This document shows, one piece after another, positions 9,605 through 17,495 of a stretch of 64,000 nt of DNA. The notes below the pieces were generated by a model. That model did no database searches, had not been told where the DNA came from, and saw only the letters and a program-made list of their open reading frames with translations. The position numbers and the translations under genes are program-made. Each line of letters opens with the position of its first letter. Positions within the stretch are counted from its first letter, which is position 1. The stretch spans positions 40,844-104,843 of the forward strand of contig NZ_JAJCIA010000010.1 in assembly GCF_020554845.1 (NCBI RefSeq), read 5' to 3'. This DNA is from Blautia faecis (GTDB lineage Bacteria; Bacillota; Clostridia; Lachnospirales; Lachnospiraceae).

Positions 9605-11674
9605 TTAATGATTATTTTCAGTTGCTTTATTGAATAATTTCTTATATGTCTCCCCATGCAGCTTCAAATCATCTTTCGCCGCATGATAAGTCGGCACAAT
9701 CTCTTCCACATAACCTCTAATATTCGGATCATTTCCATAAGCCACCACAGCCAGTTTCTCCATCTGCTGCAGGAACTCATCCGTATCAAACGGAATCGGC
9801 TTCCCAATATGAATCAGATCATTATCTGTTTTTGTCAGGCCTTCCTCTGCCATCAGCTTCTCTTCATAAAGCTTCTCACCAGGTCTCAAACCAGTGTATT
9901 CCACTTTAATATCCACATCCGGAGTCAAACCAGACATCTTAATCAAGTTTCTAGCCAGTGTATCAATCTTCACCGAAGCTCCCATATCAAGTACAAAAAT
10001 CTCTCCGCCCTTTGCATAGGTTCCAGCCTGAAGTACCAAACTTACTGCTTCTGGGATTGTCATGAAATAGCGGATGATATCTGGATGGGTAACAGTCACA
10101 GGACCGCCTTTTGCAATCTGCTTCTTAAACAGTGGAATAACAGATCCGTTACTTCCCAGTACGTTTCCGAAACGAACCGCAACAAATTCCGTTCTGAATT
10201 TTCTCTCACCATTTTCCCCTGCATTATCAGCAGTAGCTGCCACCTCAGCGAGTGCTTCCTCACTATCCTCATAGTGGCTTCCCAGTAACGGAAGCAAATC
10301 TTCTCTTCCAGTTCTGCTGATCTTATCCATGGTCTGGATGACCATCTCGCAGAGACGCTTACTGGCACCCATGATGTTGGTTGGATTCACAGCTTTGTCT
10401 GTACTGATCAGTACGAAACGCTGGCAGCCATTTTTCAAAGCTGCATGAGCAGTTTTATAGGTTCCCATCACATTGTTCTTGATTGCCTCACATGGGCTTG
10501 TCTCCATAAGTGGTACATGCTTATGTGCAGCTGCATGATAAACAATGTCTGGCTTGTATGTTTCAAATACATCATTAATCTTTCTGGTATCGCGCACGGA
10601 ACCGATCAGTACCACCAGATCCAGATGTGGATATTTGGAGCGAAGCTCCTGTTCAATGTCGTATGCATTGTTCTCATAGACATCGAAGATTACCAGGCGT
10701 TTCGGAGCGTGGGCTGCGATCTGACGACAAAGCTCACTTCCGATGGAACCGCCGCCACCAGTTACCAGAATGGTTTTTCCACTGATGTAGCGGAAAATCT
10801 CATCCATATTTACTTTGATAGGCTCTCTTCCAAGAAGGTCTTCCACTGCCACGTCTTTCATTTTGCTGAGGGACACTTCTCCGGTGACGAACTGATATAC
10901 GCCTGGAAGGATTTTCATTTCACATTTGGTTTCTTTGCAGATGTTCAGGATATCTCTTCGCTCTGCCGCACTTGCACTTGGAATTGCCAGAAGAATCTGG
11001 TCAATTTTATATTTTTTTGCGCTTGCAAGAATGTCATCACGACCGCCTACAATGGGCACACTCTCCATATAACGTCCCCATTTGTTGGGGTTATCGTCAA
11101 TAATACAGCAGACCTTTCCTTTCGGCTCTTTGGCACGTTCAACGTCGCGGAGAATAATCTGTCCTGCCTGTCCGGCTCCGATCAGCATAATGTGATGCAG
11201 CGGACCTTCCTCTTCCTTCTGTTTCCGTGTTCTTTCCAGAAGAACAAATCGATATGAAAAACGGATTCCTGTAATCAGGCAAAATTGAATAATGGTTCCG
11301 AAGAGATAATAGGACATTGGCATTCTCTGAATGGCAAATGTGATTCCAATTATCTGGAACAAGAATGTAATTACAGTAGATAAGCAAATTCTTAACAGCT
11401 CACTGTAGCTTGCGAAGCGCCATACGCTGTTATAGAGACGCAATGCCCAAAAGACAAAAACAGAGAATACTGTATACCATGGTGCAAATTTCAGATAGGC
11501 AGACAAATATTCTCCGGGTATTGCGGAGTATGTACAATCAAAGCGGAACCACAGTCCGAGAAAGTATGCGGCGTTTACGGCGATCACATCATAAATCATC
11601 AGGTAAAGTGCGATTACCTGCCAATGCTCTAACTTTCTTTTTTTGCGTTCGATTTTTTGTTTTTTCGTTGTCAT
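9605..11674 (-). CDS. membrane-bound UDP-sugar 4,6-dehydratase (CapD/PglF/WbpM type), copy B
   Basis: This is a 689-residue polytopic enzyme. Four N-terminal membrane helices (about 20-135) are followed by a first Rossmann domain (HIMLIGAGQAGQIILRDVE) and a C-terminal SDR dehydratase domain with VTGGGGSIGSELCRQI, STDKAVNPTNIMGASKR and GLRPGEKLYEEKL. It converts a UDP-N-acetylhexosamine to the 4-keto-6-deoxy form. An Ala/Glu-rich insert of about 35 residues lies after the SKR motif. The ATG at 11674 follows AAGAA; a G9 tract and a structured leader lie just upstream. It is the first gene of the polysaccharide operon. Confidence 0.93.
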   Translation of the reverse strand: MTTKKQKIERKKRKLEHWQVIALYLMIYDVIAVNAAYFLGLWFRFDCTYSAIPGEYLSAYLKFAPWYTVFSVFVFWALRLYNSVWRFASYSELLRICLSTVITFLFQIIGITFAIQRMPMSYYLFGTIIQFCLITGIRFSYRFVLLERTRKQKEEEGPLHHIMLIGAGQAGQIILRDVERAKEPKGKVCCIIDDNPNKWGRYMESVPIVGGRDDILASAKKYKIDQILLAIPSASAAERRDILNICKETKCEMKILPGVYQFVTGEVSLSKMKDVAVEDLLGREPIKVNMDEIFRYISGKTILVTGGGGSIGSELCRQIAAHAPKRLVIFDVYENNAYDIEQELRSKYPHLDLVVLIGSVRDTRKINDVFETYKPDIVYHAAAHKHVPLMETSPCEAIKNNVMGTYKTAHAALKNGCQRFVLISTDKAVNPTNIMGASKRLCEMVIQTMDKISRTGREDLLPLLGSHYEDSEEALAEVAATADNAGENGERKFRTEFVAVRFGNVLGSNGSVIPLFKKQIAKGGPVTVTHPDIIRYFMTIPEAVSLVLQAGTYAKGGEIFVLDMGASVKIDTLARNLIKMSGLTPDVDIKVEYTGLRPGEKLYEEKLMAEEGLTKTDNDLIHIGKPIPFDTDEFLQQMEKLAVVAYGNDPNIRGYVEEIVPTYHAAKDDLKLHGETYKKLFNKATENNH

Positions 11675-11698
11675 TTCTTAATCATATGGACGGAGTTA

Positions 11699-11707
11699 CC
11701 CCCCCCC
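11699..11707 (-). repeat. G9 homopolymer tract 25 nt before dehydratase copy B
   Basis: Nine G on the coding strand, followed by TAA. The flanking GGACTGG and CCGTCC can pair with a one-base bulge, putting the G-run in a small hairpin just upstream of the operon's first start codon. The tract is the same length and has the same TAA flank as the one at 7656-7664. Confidence 0.8.
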
Positions 11708-11737
11708 AGTCCTTTCCTCCCATTTTTTCATAACTTT

Positions 11738-11907
11738 GACCACTTACCAGATAGCTTCCTGTCTGGTGCTTCGGCGACTCCCAAGATATCTTGGGGAAGT
11801 CCGGAACCCGCACCGGCGGTGGTCTGCCGAAAAGCCTGCGTCACTGGCGCAGCCTCTTTGCCCGGTTACCCGGTTTTATAGATAAGCGCGTTCGTAACGC
11901 TGCTTAT
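11738..11907 (-). ncRNA. candidate structured RNA: capsule-operon leader or TnpB-associated guide-like RNA
   Basis: On the minus strand this 170-nt stretch holds dense complementary segments: ATAAGC/GCTTAT with inner GCGTT/AACGC (11882-11907), CCGG/CCGG (11862-11873), a junction closed by TCGGC/GCCGA (11771-11775 with 11826-11830) that encloses CCGC/GCGG and a long hairpin at 11776-11801, then ACCAGA/TCTGGT (11746-11767). GACCAC/GTGGTC (11738-11743 with 11819-11824) pairs across them, as a pseudoknot or closing stem would. It begins about 30 nt 3' of the TnpB-like gene and ends 64 nt before the dehydratase start codon. It matches no riboswitch I can name. Confidence 0.5.
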
Positions 11908-11931
11908 TATCATTTTTATCTTTGTTGTCAA
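11904..11931 (-). promoter_or_regulatory. possible promoter for the polysaccharide operon
   Basis: A perfect -35 TTGACA (11926-11931) is followed 16 nt later by TAATAA preceded by TG, or 14 nt later by GATAAT. The -10 is weak, but the position is right: just after the TnpB-like gene and before the structured leader and dehydratase B. Confidence 0.4.
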
Positions 11932-11939
11932 TAATTATT

Positions 11940-13118
11940 TTATTCTACTTCCGCGAAAAAACTGTCCTGGCATTTCCTGCCAAGATTTCTGGCGTCATTC
12001 AGGAAGCGGTTTCCCTGATGACCATTTTCACAGAGGAATTCATTTCCCTTCCGGCGAACCTTGCCGCCGCAGATGGCACATTTGTCCTTCAGTCCGTCTG
12101 TTCTGGTTTCCAGTACCAGAATTCCTTCTGCCCAGGCTTTGTACTGCAGGTTGGTCCGGATCTTACTGCTTAAGTGAAGCGGGGAAAAATTGCCGCTTTT
12201 TACCATTGCCATCCGGGTGAAGTTCTGGTCGTAATCGGGGAGGACAATGATTCCTGCCTGATTCTCTTTGCAGAAGTTCAGGATCTCACGGCTAACCTGA
12301 TGGGCGTAGTGCTCCGACAGGTTCTTCAGGTGCATGTAGTACTTCCGATTTGGCTGGGGACTATTGTCTCCCACTGTGTTTGGTCTGGATTTCTGTATTC
12401 TGGTCTCCAGCAGCTTGCAGCGGTGACGGTACGCATCTCCGCCCCGGCAGGTGTGTACAGCCAGCTGATTTCCCTGTTCATCCAGAATGCAGCACACTGC
12501 GAAGGTGTCTGTGTTTGTAAAGCGGACACTGCACAGGTTCGTGCCTTCTGCCATTCGTTCTTTGGCAGTGCGGGCGTCGCTGTTCTCCTGTTTCACCGGG
12601 ATATTCAGCAGGTAGCGCCTGCCCTCCTTTACCAGGGTGGGCGACATCAGCTGACCATCTTGGGGAAAGGGGCGTCCTTTCAGCTTGCAGTCTGTCCAGA
12701 TCCATTTCTCACCGTTCCACAGCTTCAGGCAAATGGATCTGTCGGTGAGGTCGGAATACATTCCTTTAAAAAAGGTAACCTTGGCTTCCAGCTTCTCAGG
12801 GAATCCGGACTGAAGCTCCTGGGTGCTTTTTACTGTGGCAGATGCTTTGTTAATGGCTGCGCGTCTCAGGTAGACAGGTACTTTTCCCATTGGTAAGGGG
12901 TTAGTGGGCTGTCTGCCGTCCCGACCGGCCAGGGTCAGGAGCTCCAGACTGCGCTGGATGTCGAAGAGGCTGCTGTTCCACAGTTCTTCATGCTGTCTCA
13001 GAAGGTGGTAGTAAAACTCCACCACGTTCTGAAAATATTCTTCTGTTCTGTCCAGCCATATAGGCTCCGGACAAACCAGGCGCATGCGCCAGGTTCGGAT
13101 GCTGTATCCTGTTTTCAT
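11940..13118 (-). CDS. TnpB-like protein lacking RuvC catalytic residues (nuclease-dead, TldR-like)
   Basis: This 392-residue protein has the TnpB/OrfB layout: an N-terminal guide-RNA/DNA-binding half (about 1-190), a split RuvC fold, and a CAIC...C zinc knuckle (347-364) between RuvC-II and RuvC-III. Aligned to the family, the RuvC-I Asp (GIDLG) is Phe200 (VRFTN), the RuvC-II Glu (VEDL) is Leu293 or Pro294 (IIVLPDYD), and the RuvC-III Asp (NADLNAARNI) is Phe372 (NRFLNDARNL). All three metal ligands are gone while the frame stays open. Known nuclease-dead TnpB homologues (TldRs) act as RNA-guided repressors. It lies directly upstream of, and co-oriented with, the capsule operon and divergent from a tyrosine recombinase. 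A repressor role is inference; a decayed transposon gene is the alternative. Confidence 0.75.
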   Translation of the reverse strand: MKTGYSIRTWRMRLVCPEPIWLDRTEEYFQNVVEFYYHLLRQHEELWNSSLFDIQRSLELLTLAGRDGRQPTNPLPMGKVPVYLRRAAINKASATVKSTQELQSGFPEKLEAKVTFFKGMYSDLTDRSICLKLWNGEKWIWTDCKLKGRPFPQDGQLMSPTLVKEGRRYLLNIPVKQENSDARTAKERMAEGTNLCSVRFTNTDTFAVCCILDEQGNQLAVHTCRGGDAYRHRCKLLETRIQKSRPNTVGDNSPQPNRKYYMHLKNLSEHYAHQVSREILNFCKENQAGIIVLPDYDQNFTRMAMVKSGNFSPLHLSSKIRTNLQYKAWAEGILVLETRTDGLKDKCAICGGKVRRKGNEFLCENGHQGNRFLNDARNLGRKCQDSFFAEVE

Positions 13119-13139
13119 AAATTTTGTCTGTGATTTCTG

Positions 13140-13234
13140 CTAGTACATCGAAAATTAAGTTTCTGCTATATTGGCGCAGCAGATGAAAAATCAGACAAGT
13201 CAATATGGCAGTTACTTAATATTCGATGTACTAG
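13140..13234. repeat. 34-bp imperfect inverted repeat, 27-bp spacer
   Basis: 13140-13173 and 13201-13234 are inverted copies, identical at 30 of 34 positions, starting CTAGTACATCGA on each outer end. The repeat is 22 bp from the TnpB-like start codon and inside its predicted 5' UTR. It would fold as a long hairpin in the RNA, or could serve as paired binding sites for the adjacent tyrosine recombinase or another dimeric protein. Confidence 0.85.
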
Positions 13235-13309
13235 TTTCTTTCGTAATATTTCAGTAATGCGACGGTCATCCAGGCAGTTTTTCTGCTTTCTTTCCCATCG
13301 TCGTTTTAC

Positions 13310-13338
13310 ATTCTATCGCGAATAACAGGGAAAGTCAA
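13310..13338 (-). promoter_or_regulatory. promoter for the TnpB-like gene
   Basis: TTGACT (13333-13338), 17-nt spacer, TAGAAT (13310-13315). Transcription would start near 13303 and give a leader of about 185 nt that includes the whole 34-bp inverted repeat. Confidence 0.6.
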
Positions 13339-13492
13339 CCGATTATAGCGACTATAGACTCTTTTTGTCGAATTATACCATAATTTGTTCCAAATTCACC
13401 TTTTTCCATTAGTTTTTCAAAGGGATTTTTTTGATATAAAATAATTGCGTGGTCATATAATTGGTACATACTTATAGAATAAGGAGGCAGCT

Positions 13493-14635
13493 ATGTGCAG
13501 AAAAGGTGAAAACATACGCAAACGCAAGGACGGGCGCTGGGAAGCCCGTTATATCAAATACCGTGATCCGGAGGGAAAAATCCACTACGGTTCCCTCTAT
13601 GGCAAAACATATGGAGAAGTAAAGGACAAACGAAACAAAAAAATTGCAGAAGTGCCAGGCTATGGACATCTGGTGCGAAATTCTGGCATTTTAAATTATC
13701 AGGCTACCTTCGAAACAGCCGCAGAACATTGGAAACAGGAAATCCGCTATACCATCAAGGACAGTACTTTTTCCAATTATGAAGCGATCTTGAAGAATCA
13801 GCTTCTTCCGGAGCTTGGCAGCACCCAGATACGGAAAATCAGCAATTCTCAGATCACGCAGCTTATTCATAAGAAAAAAGAGCTGGCATTGTCTGCAGGA
13901 ACCATTCATGTAATTTTAAGCGTACTCCACAGCATTTTGAACTTTGCAGCAAAGGGAGGCGCCTATACCAGTGAACCAATCCGCTACCCCCATTTGGCTG
14001 GCACCAGCCAGAAGGTGCAGATTATGAAGCTTACAAACTATAACCAGCTGGAGAAATTTCTTATTGACAATATCAGTGATTTCCATTTCGGTCTGCTGCT
14101 TTGCATGCATACCGGCATCCGTGTAGGCGAACTCAGCGGCCTGCGCTGGGAAGATGTGGATTTCACCCAGCACAAAATCCGCATACAGCGTACTGTGATC
14201 CGTATCAAAAATCTGGATCAGACCGCCAATCCGGACACTGGAAAAATCCCAAAAACCATTCTGTATATAGGCCCGCCGAAGACAGAACATTCCAACAGGG
14301 AAATTCCATTGCCAGACAAGCTGTTGTTTTATGCGAAACGTTTTCGTAAAGATGGCTCCGCATATATTTTGTCTGGAACTGCCAGATGCATGGAGCCGCG
14401 GGTCATCCAGCGCAGATATGCAGCACTGCTAAAAACCTGTGGAATTCCCCCCATTAAAATCCATGCTCTCCGGCATCAGTTTTCCTGTCGCTGGGTAGAG
14501 CATGGCTTCGATACCAAGTCCCTGTCCGAAATACTTGGACATACTTCCGTGCGAACCACACTGGATCTGTATGTGCATATCCAGGCGGAAACGAAGCGAC
14601 AGTATATGAATCAGATGATGGAGCAGGCAATATAA
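13493..14635 (+). CDS. tyrosine recombinase/integrase
   Basis: This is a 380-residue phage-integrase-family recombinase. An N-terminal AP2-like arm-binding segment (KRKDGRWEARYI) is followed by a SAM-like core-binding domain (about 70-165) and the catalytic domain with all key residues: Arg in HTGIRVGELSGL, Lys in PPKTEHSNREI, HALRH, GH in LGHTSVRTT, and the Tyr nucleophile in LDLYVHI. AAGGAGGCAGCT precedes the ATG. It looks fully functional. It sits alone, divergent from the TnpB-like gene, with the inverted repeat between them, and no other integrated-element genes nearby. It may be a local DNA-inversion enzyme rather than an element integrase, but this is not shown. Confidence 0.92.
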   Translation: MCRKGENIRKRKDGRWEARYIKYRDPEGKIHYGSLYGKTYGEVKDKRNKKIAEVPGYGHLVRNSGILNYQATFETAAEHWKQEIRYTIKDSTFSNYEAILKNQLLPELGSTQIRKISNSQITQLIHKKKELALSAGTIHVILSVLHSILNFAAKGGAYTSEPIRYPHLAGTSQKVQIMKLTNYNQLEKFLIDNISDFHFGLLLCMHTGIRVGELSGLRWEDVDFTQHKIRIQRTVIRIKNLDQTANPDTGKIPKTILYIGPPKTEHSNREIPLPDKLLFYAKRFRKDGSAYILSGTARCMEPRVIQRRYAALLKTCGIPPIKIHALRHQFSCRWVEHGFDTKSLSEILGHTSVRTTLDLYVHIQAETKRQYMNQMMEQAI

Positions 14636-14653
14636 CAGAATGAACAATTTCAG

Positions 14654-14713
14654 AAAAGGCAGTTATGCCAGAGAAATCTCTTTTGAGAGAGCTCTGGTGT
14701 GACTGTCTTTTTT
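14654..14713 (+). terminator. rho-independent terminator after the recombinase
   Basis: A long stem built from AAAGGCAGT/ACTGTCTTT and CCAGAG/CTCTGG, with an inner TCTC/GAGA loop, ends in a T6 run at the plus-strand 3' side. It lies 18 nt after the recombinase stop codon. Confidence 0.85.
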
Positions 14714-14975
14714 GCTGTCTGGAAAAGGTGACCGGATACTGAAAAATCTCAATTTCTAAAATAAGGGGTCTTTATTCGTGGTCGATAGTCCAAATTGTAC
14801 TGATTTTCTGTGCGTTTGCAGCGCAAATACGCATTACTGAAATAATGCGACTTGGAGGTCATCTTTTTTTATTGTTTCCGGTTGGGTGGTGGGTTATTCA
14901 AATTTGCTTCTATATGTTTCTAACATAGTTAGGGCCGGGAACGATCAGGTAAGTGATGTCCCGGCCAGGTTTTAT
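14714..14975. other. gene-free intergenic stretch
   Basis: I see no credible gene. It has a CGCATTA/TAATGCG hairpin near 14830 and a GGCCGGGA/TCCCGGCC stem near 14932-14966 followed on the plus strand by a T-rich tail, perhaps a second terminator. A 27-codon hydrophobic frame starting about 14850 lacks a ribosome binding site. Confidence 0.5.
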
Positions 14976-15404
14976 TTATTTTATACCAAATTCTTTCATG
15001 AGTTTTTTCTGATATTCTTCATCTTCTGTAGCTTTTATACAATCTTCAATGCGATTGGAAGAAAGTAATTTTTTATTCAGCGTATTTAAGGCTATACGCT
15101 CCTTTTCACGTCCATCTTTCTCTATCATCTGTCCCAATCTCGTCATTGTCATCGCCTCCTTAATCTCATCAAGTTCTGCTCCATCCAAGAACTTATCTGC
15201 CAGAGTATACAACATAGCCATCACTTTATCCGCCATATCATTATGCTCTTCTTTCGCTATTAGAATTCCTTCTTTAATCTTATCCTTACGGCTCATCTGG
15301 CCACCCATAAGTGGTGTCATACTAAGCTGTGCGATGTCATCTTCTGTAAAATCCAAGAATGTAAGCTCAGATTCACCCGCTTTTCCTTCTTCTATATCCC
15401 CATT
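14976..15404 (-). pseudogene. C-terminal remnant of a PD-(D/E)XK nuclease family transposase (Rpn-like)
   Basis: The frame encodes DFTEDDIAQLSMTPLMGG, DMADKVMAMLYTLADKFL and EDCIKATEDEEYQKKLMKEF, resembling the C-terminal helical region of Rpn/PD-(D/E)XK transposase-like proteins. An in-frame TAA at 15405-15407 closes the frame on the 5' side without any proper start, and the nuclease domain is absent. A 126-residue product from an internal ATG (15356) is possible but unlikely to be active. Confidence 0.65.
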
Positions 15405-15451
15405 TTATCACAATGTAATATAAAAATCATCTTAAAAGTTTATAAATTTAT

Positions 15452-15495
15452 CAAAAAAAGAAGCAAACCACGTTATATAATGATTTGCTTCTTTC
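15452..15495 (-). terminator. rho-independent terminator after the LCP gene
   Basis: An 11-bp AAAGAAGCAAA/TTTGCTTCTTT stem is followed on the minus strand by T7. It lies 40 nt beyond the LCP stop codon. Confidence 0.9.
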
Positions 15496-15534
15496 TATAT
15501 TGATATCCCTCTCACCAGAGGAATCTCATTCTCT

Positions 15535-17181
15535 TTACTGCTGTGTAGTAGTATCAGCTGTGCCTTCGGTTGTAGTTCCATCTGCTGCAGTGGTATCTGT
15601 CGCAGCCTGTGTCTCAGATGCTACTGTACCTGGCTCGGTCACAGCTTCTGTGGAGGTGCTGTCAGTGCTTGTGCTTCCACTAACCGGTGCATCAGCCTCA
15701 TCCTGCGTTACCACCTCGCCGTTGCGAACCTTTTCCATAAGGCTCTTAGCCTTATCAACAGTGTTATAATCCGGAACCATAACATATGCCTTCTGGCTCA
15801 TGGAATATGGCTTCTCAGTAGCACCGGTACCATTTACACTGTAGGAAACGATTGTCCAGTCGCCGCCGTTGGTAAGCTGCTGCTGAAGGATCTGTGCGAT
15901 CTCTTCATATGTGATGTTAGTACCGAAGCATCCATCCAGACTGGAAAGAATGGAGGAATAGCTGGTAAGGATTTCCGGAGAAAGAGCCTTCTTCACAACA
16001 CCACGGATAACCTCCATCTGGTTCTTACCACGCTGGCGGTCACCCTCCTGGAATGCGTAACGCTCTCTTGCAAAGATAAGCGCCTGCTCACCATTCACAT
16101 AATTCTCACCCTTGTTAAAATGATAACCCAGAATATTCTTGGAATCAAAATCATAATCTGAATTAACGGTAATTCCGCCAAGTGCATCGATTACCTTCAC
16201 AAATCCACCGAAGTTAATTCGGAAGTAATAATTAATGTCAATATCATACAGCATTCCCAGAGTATCCATACACACATCGATTCCATAAATACCGGCATGT
16301 GTCAGCTTATCCGGTGCACCTCCGGAAATAGAAAGCGGTACAAAGTAATCACGAGGTGTGGAAACCAGCAGGATCTCATGTGTATCTGTATTCACAGTGG
16401 CAATAATATTTACATCGCTTCGGCTCTTAGCTGTCATCTCACCTCTGGTATCAATACCACTGAGATAGATGGTGTAAACCTTACCGCCATTAGCAGTGGT
16501 GATCGGCTCTATAGGGGTGGACTCTTCTGCAGACTGAATTGTGGATTCAACGTCTACTGTTCCAACCTCTTTTATCTTGGTGCTGAAATCTGTGTATCCG
16601 TCCATATCCTCGTATACACTAAGATATCCGCTGTTCAGAAGCATGGCATTTACTTCACCGTTTAGGATTCCGTCAGCAAGCTCGGTCAGACCTGCGTACT
16701 CTTTCGTCTGTACCTCTGTGCCGAATTCGCTGTTCAGATGTGCTACAGCGCCATCTGTGTTCTCACGGTCAAGTGAGGAAAGAATACCATAAGTATATCC
16801 GGCAGTTGCCTCAACAGAATCAGCGGCGTCATCGTTCTTTACATAAACAGCCATCTGTGTGACCTCAGTGGTCTCACCGGAAATATTGCTGATGGCGGAT
16901 CTTGTCTTATTAATATAGAAACCGCCAAATGCCAGAATGGCAATCATGATCACTGCCAAAACAGTTCCGCCAATAAAGCGGCCTGTGTATCTGGTATGCC
17001 ATACCAGCAGCCAGATTATCGCTGCGATCACCGCAAGTACAATGCCGATAATCAGCATATAAATGGTGGGAACCATCTTGGTCATTGCCAGAAGTCCCAT
17101 AAAAACAACAGAAAGCATAATGACGATGATGGTGATCACCGCGCCTGGTATCCAGTCGTTTCTTCTTCTCCTTCTACTCAT
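15535..17181 (-). CDS. LytR-CpsA-Psr (LCP) family glycopolymer ligase
   Basis: This is a 548-residue membrane protein. Three N-terminal membrane helices (about 11-32, 38-60, 70-92) precede an accessory domain and an extracellular LCP catalytic domain with YLSGIDTRGE, RSDVNIIATVN, STPRDYFVPL, DALGGITVNSDYDF, LIFARERYAF and DRQRGKNQMEVIRGV. LCP enzymes attach lipid-linked polysaccharide or teichoic acid to peptidoglycan. The last ~55 residues are a low-complexity Thr/Ser/Glu tail outside the cell. AAAAAGGAGCT precedes the ATG. Its proximity to the capsule operon, 3.5 kb away on the same strand, fits a role in anchoring that polymer. Confidence 0.93.
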   Translation of the reverse strand: MSRRRRRNDWIPGAVITIIVIMLSVVFMGLLAMTKMVPTIYMLIIGIVLAVIAAIIWLLVWHTRYTGRFIGGTVLAVIMIAILAFGGFYINKTRSAISNISGETTEVTQMAVYVKNDDAADSVEATAGYTYGILSSLDRENTDGAVAHLNSEFGTEVQTKEYAGLTELADGILNGEVNAMLLNSGYLSVYEDMDGYTDFSTKIKEVGTVDVESTIQSAEESTPIEPITTANGGKVYTIYLSGIDTRGEMTAKSRSDVNIIATVNTDTHEILLVSTPRDYFVPLSISGGAPDKLTHAGIYGIDVCMDTLGMLYDIDINYYFRINFGGFVKVIDALGGITVNSDYDFDSKNILGYHFNKGENYVNGEQALIFARERYAFQEGDRQRGKNQMEVIRGVVKKALSPEILTSYSSILSSLDGCFGTNITYEEIAQILQQQLTNGGDWTIVSYSVNGTGATEKPYSMSQKAYVMVPDYNTVDKAKSLMEKVRNGEVVTQDEADAPVSGSTSTDSTSTEAVTEPGTVASETQAATDTTAADGTTTEGTADTTTQQ

Positions 17182-17302
17182 CTTTTAGCTCCTTTTTATT
17201 TCTTTTGTCATTAAGGGCTGCTGCTTACTTTATAGCCAGCCCCATCAAAAGCATATCTTATATTTTATACGCTGACAACTGGAAAATCAAGTTAAATAGT
17301 GT

Positions 17303-17308
17303 TATAAT
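17303..17308 (+). promoter_or_regulatory. possible -10 box for the homocysteine methyltransferase gene
   Basis: A perfect TATAAT, without a convincing -35 at the right spacing, lies about 190 nt before the start codon in the divergent region shared with the LCP gene. Confidence 0.3.
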
Positions 17309-17370
17309 ACGAAAGATTTATAAAATTTTTTTTATGAAAACGTTATAACTTCCAGGACGCGGACAGGAAT

Positions 17371-17481
17371 ATGACGAAATCAACCGTATCCGGCAGGATA
17401 AATGTTCGCCAGATGGTTGCAGACCACAATGGGCGGCATGTTATGCAAATATCTTTTGAATGCAATATTCTGCCAATTTAA
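17371..17481 (+). CDS. possible 36-residue leader ORF
   Basis: The ATG frame starts MTKSTVSGRINVRQM and ends ECNILPI. Its TAA overlaps the AAGGAGG ribosome site of the next gene. A weak ACAGGA lies 2 nt before its ATG. The position suggests a translationally coupled leader peptide, but its sequence shows no obvious regulatory codon run. Confidence 0.3.
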   Translation: MTKSTVSGRINVRQMVADHNGRHVMQISFECNILPI

Positions 17482-17495
17482 GGAGGAATTACAAT

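Noticed and set aside
11708..11939. Cobalamin or cyclic-di-GMP riboswitch in the capsule leader
   Set aside because: Some GC-rich segments look alike, but the conserved core strings of those riboswitches are absent on both strands.
12174..12896. 240-codon plus-strand frame opposite the TnpB-like gene
   Set aside because: It lacks recognisable domains, while the minus frame aligns with TnpB and has a promoter and zinc knuckle.
13493..14635. Treating the recombinase as the integrase of a complete inserted element
   Set aside because: No excision, conjugation, phage or cargo genes and no tRNA attachment site flank it, so it is described as a lone recombinase.
14850..14933. 27-codon hydrophobic frame considered as a third type I toxin
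   Set aside because: There is no ribosome site, no facing promoter and no shared terminator.
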